The notes beneath the pieces were generated by a model, which ran no database searches, was not told where the DNA came from, and worked only from the letters and a program-made list of their open reading frames with translations. The position numbers and the translations under genes are program-made. From assembly GCA_964439215.1 (NCBI GenBank), contig CAYTNY010000100.1, positions 1-6,987 on the forward strand: a stretch of DNA of 6,987 nt, in the 5' to 3' direction. Position 1 is the stretch's first letter, and each line of letters starts with the position of its first letter. Of this stretch, positions 5,964 to 6,987 are shown piece by piece. This stretch comes from CAYTNY01 sp964439215 (GTDB lineage: Bacteria; Oederibacteriota; PGYV01; CAYTNY01).

Positions 5964-6866
5964 TTAAAACTCACACATTTTTCTTACTGTTTCTATTCTT
6001 TCTTCTATCATCTCCGCGGATAGAGTCTGCAGTTTTTCTATACTGAACCCTTCAACGGTAAATGAGGCCGCGGCATTTCCGCACGCAAGGGCCCGTTTCA
6101 GAACATTATCATTTACTGTTCCTTCTTTTGCCAGATGCCCTATAAAAGCACCGGCAAAAGTATCGCCCGCGCCTGTCGGGTCAACCACATCTTCAACCGG
6201 GTATGACGGCAGGGAAAAATGAAGCCCTCCGCCGTCTATAATAGAGACTCCGTACTCGCCTTTTTTGATAATAACATATTTCGGCCCTATCTTTAAAATT
6301 TCCCGGGCGCCCTTTATCAGGTTTGTCTTTCCTGTATACAGCCTTATTTCTTCGTCATTTAATACTATACAGTCCGTCTTTTCAAAAACCTCTGTAAGTT
6401 CCTCCCGTTTTATATTGATCCAGAGGTTCATCGTATCCACCAGGACAAATTCTGTTTTTTTCATTGCCCTGAGAACTTTCATCTGAAGCGAAGGCTCTAT
6501 GTTCGCGAGAAAAAGATAAGGAATATCCGCGTAATCTTGGGGTATTTTAGGATCAAATTTTTCAAATACATTCAGTTCAGTGGTAATGGTATCCCTTGTA
6601 TTCATATCCTCGTGGTATTTGCCCTCCCAGAAAAATGACTTGCCCGCGGTTTTCTCAACGCCTTTTGTTTCAATGCCTTTTTCTTCCAGTATTTTCAGAT
6701 TTTCATCCGAAAAATCATCGCCCACAACGCCTATTATGCAGGATTTTCCGAAAAACGAGGCAGCCATTGAACCATATACGCAGGAACCGCCGAGCACCCT
6801 CTCTCTTGTTTCATGCGGCGTATGTATTGTATCAAACGCCATTGAACCGACTATAACAACAGACAT
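5964..6866 (-). CDS. PfkB-family sugar or nucleoside kinase
   Basis: This 300-residue cytosolic kinase of the ribokinase/PfkB family phosphorylates an unidentified sugar or nucleoside hydroxyl using ATP. The N-terminal substrate part has VGSMAFDTI at 6-14 and the GG motif in VLGGSCVYGSMAASFFG (24-40). The C-terminal signature DPTGAGDTFAGAF runs from 229 to 241, with the anion hole at 232-235 and catalytic base D235. EYGVSII at 204-210 and VLNDEE at 168-173 are further family segments. The variant with DMNTRDT (87-93) and VDTMNLWI (143-150) recalls a subgroup usually annotated only as sugar kinase, so I give no symbol. The ATG has AGAGGT at 6873-6878 before it, about 6 nt upstream. It is the first gene of the block and has a structured leader. 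Nothing nearby names the substrate. Confidence 0.92.
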   Translation of the reverse strand: MSVVIVGSMAFDTIHTPHETRERVLGGSCVYGSMAASFFGKSCIIGVVGDDFSDENLKILEEKGIETKGVEKTAGKSFFWEGKYHEDMNTRDTITTELNVFEKFDPKIPQDYADIPYLFLANIEPSLQMKVLRAMKKTEFVLVDTMNLWINIKREELTEVFEKTDCIVLNDEEIRLYTGKTNLIKGAREILKIGPKYVIIKKGEYGVSIIDGGGLHFSLPSYPVEDVVDPTGAGDTFAGAFIGHLAKEGTVNDNVLKRALACGNAAASFTVEGFSIEKLQTLSAEMIEERIETVRKMCEF

Positions 6867-6872
6867 AATTTT

Positions 6873-6931
6873 ACCTCTATACAGCAGTTTTTTTATATAT
6901 AACCGCTTGCGGCTGTCTTTTACAGCGGTTA
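6873..6931 (-). promoter_or_regulatory. Kinase-gene leader with alternative pairing segments
   Basis: Reading the minus strand 5' to 3', the leader has three related segments. Segment 1 is AACCGCTGT (6930-6922), segment 2 is AGCGGTT (6907-6901), and segment 3 is AACTGCTGT (6889-6881), which differs from segment 1 at one base. Segment 2 pairs perfectly with segment 1 (8 bp counting the flanking T/A pair at 6931/6900) or with segment 3 (7 bp including one G-U). The second hairpin would end at 6883, four nt before the Shine-Dalgarno AGAGGT at 6878-6873. A third set, GCTGT (6926-6922) with ACAGC (6916-6912), excludes the first stem. This could control ribosome access to the kinase gene. It matches no riboswitch class I recognise. 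Confidence 0.35.
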
Positions 6932-6941
6932 ATCAATAAGG

Positions 6942-6970
6942 ATTTTACACTAAAAAAGCGTGTAAAACAA
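6942..6970 (-). promoter_or_regulatory. Candidate promoter overlapped by a perfect inverted repeat
   Basis: On the minus strand TTGTTT (6970-6965) and TAAAAT (6947-6942) stand 17 bp apart. The -10 box matches the sigma-70 consensus at five of six positions and the -35 box at three of six. A perfect inverted repeat, TTTTACAC at 6943-6950 with GTGTAAAA at 6960-6967 and a 9-bp spacer, covers the spacer and most of both boxes, where a dimeric repressor could block polymerase. If used, transcription would begin near 6935, putting the stem at 6900-6931 almost at the 5' end of the mRNA. No T-run follows the repeat on either strand, so it is a poor intrinsic terminator. Confidence 0.4.
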
Positions 6971-6987
6971 GAGAAAAAAACAAACGG

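Overview
The window reads as a compact bacterial chromosome segment of moderate, AT-leaning GC content (judged by eye), with lysine/glutamate-rich proteins. All seven supported genes lie on the minus strand, so gene order runs from high to low coordinates. No rRNA, tRNA, CRISPR array, transposase or phage gene is visible. A REP-like palindrome, a GAF-ANTAR regulator without a receiver domain and a DUF2225 protein together would fit an uncultured anaerobic lineage of the Omnitrophota / Elusimicrobiota / Goldbacteria kind. That assignment is an inference from style, not from a marker gene.

Upstream block (about 6987 down to 3539): a leader with a candidate promoter and nested inverted repeats precedes a PfkB-family kinase. 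It is followed after 21 nt by an AlaC-like aminotransferase and after another 40 nt by an AspC-type (class Ib) aspartate aminotransferase. The spacing and strong ribosome binding sites suggest one operon. The two transaminases would link pyruvate/alanine and oxaloacetate/aspartate to the glutamate pool.

Downstream block (3432 down to 271): after a 106-nt gap containing a very GC-rich patch come a DUF2225 protein with two Cys pairs and a GT4 glycosyltransferase that overlaps it by 4 nt (GTGA, translational coupling). Next are a small thioredoxin-fold lipoprotein with CPAC, and a GAF-ANTAR protein predicted to bind RNA as an antiterminator. Whether this block has its own promoter is undecided.

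The low-coordinate end (1-270) has no convincing gene. It holds a REP-like palindrome, a second inverted repeat and a short AG repeat. The most unusual structure is the leader of the kinase gene: a central segment can pair either with an upstream repeat or with a near-identical downstream repeat ending four nucleotides before the Shine-Dalgarno sequence, a switch-like arrangement that matches no riboswitch class I recognise.
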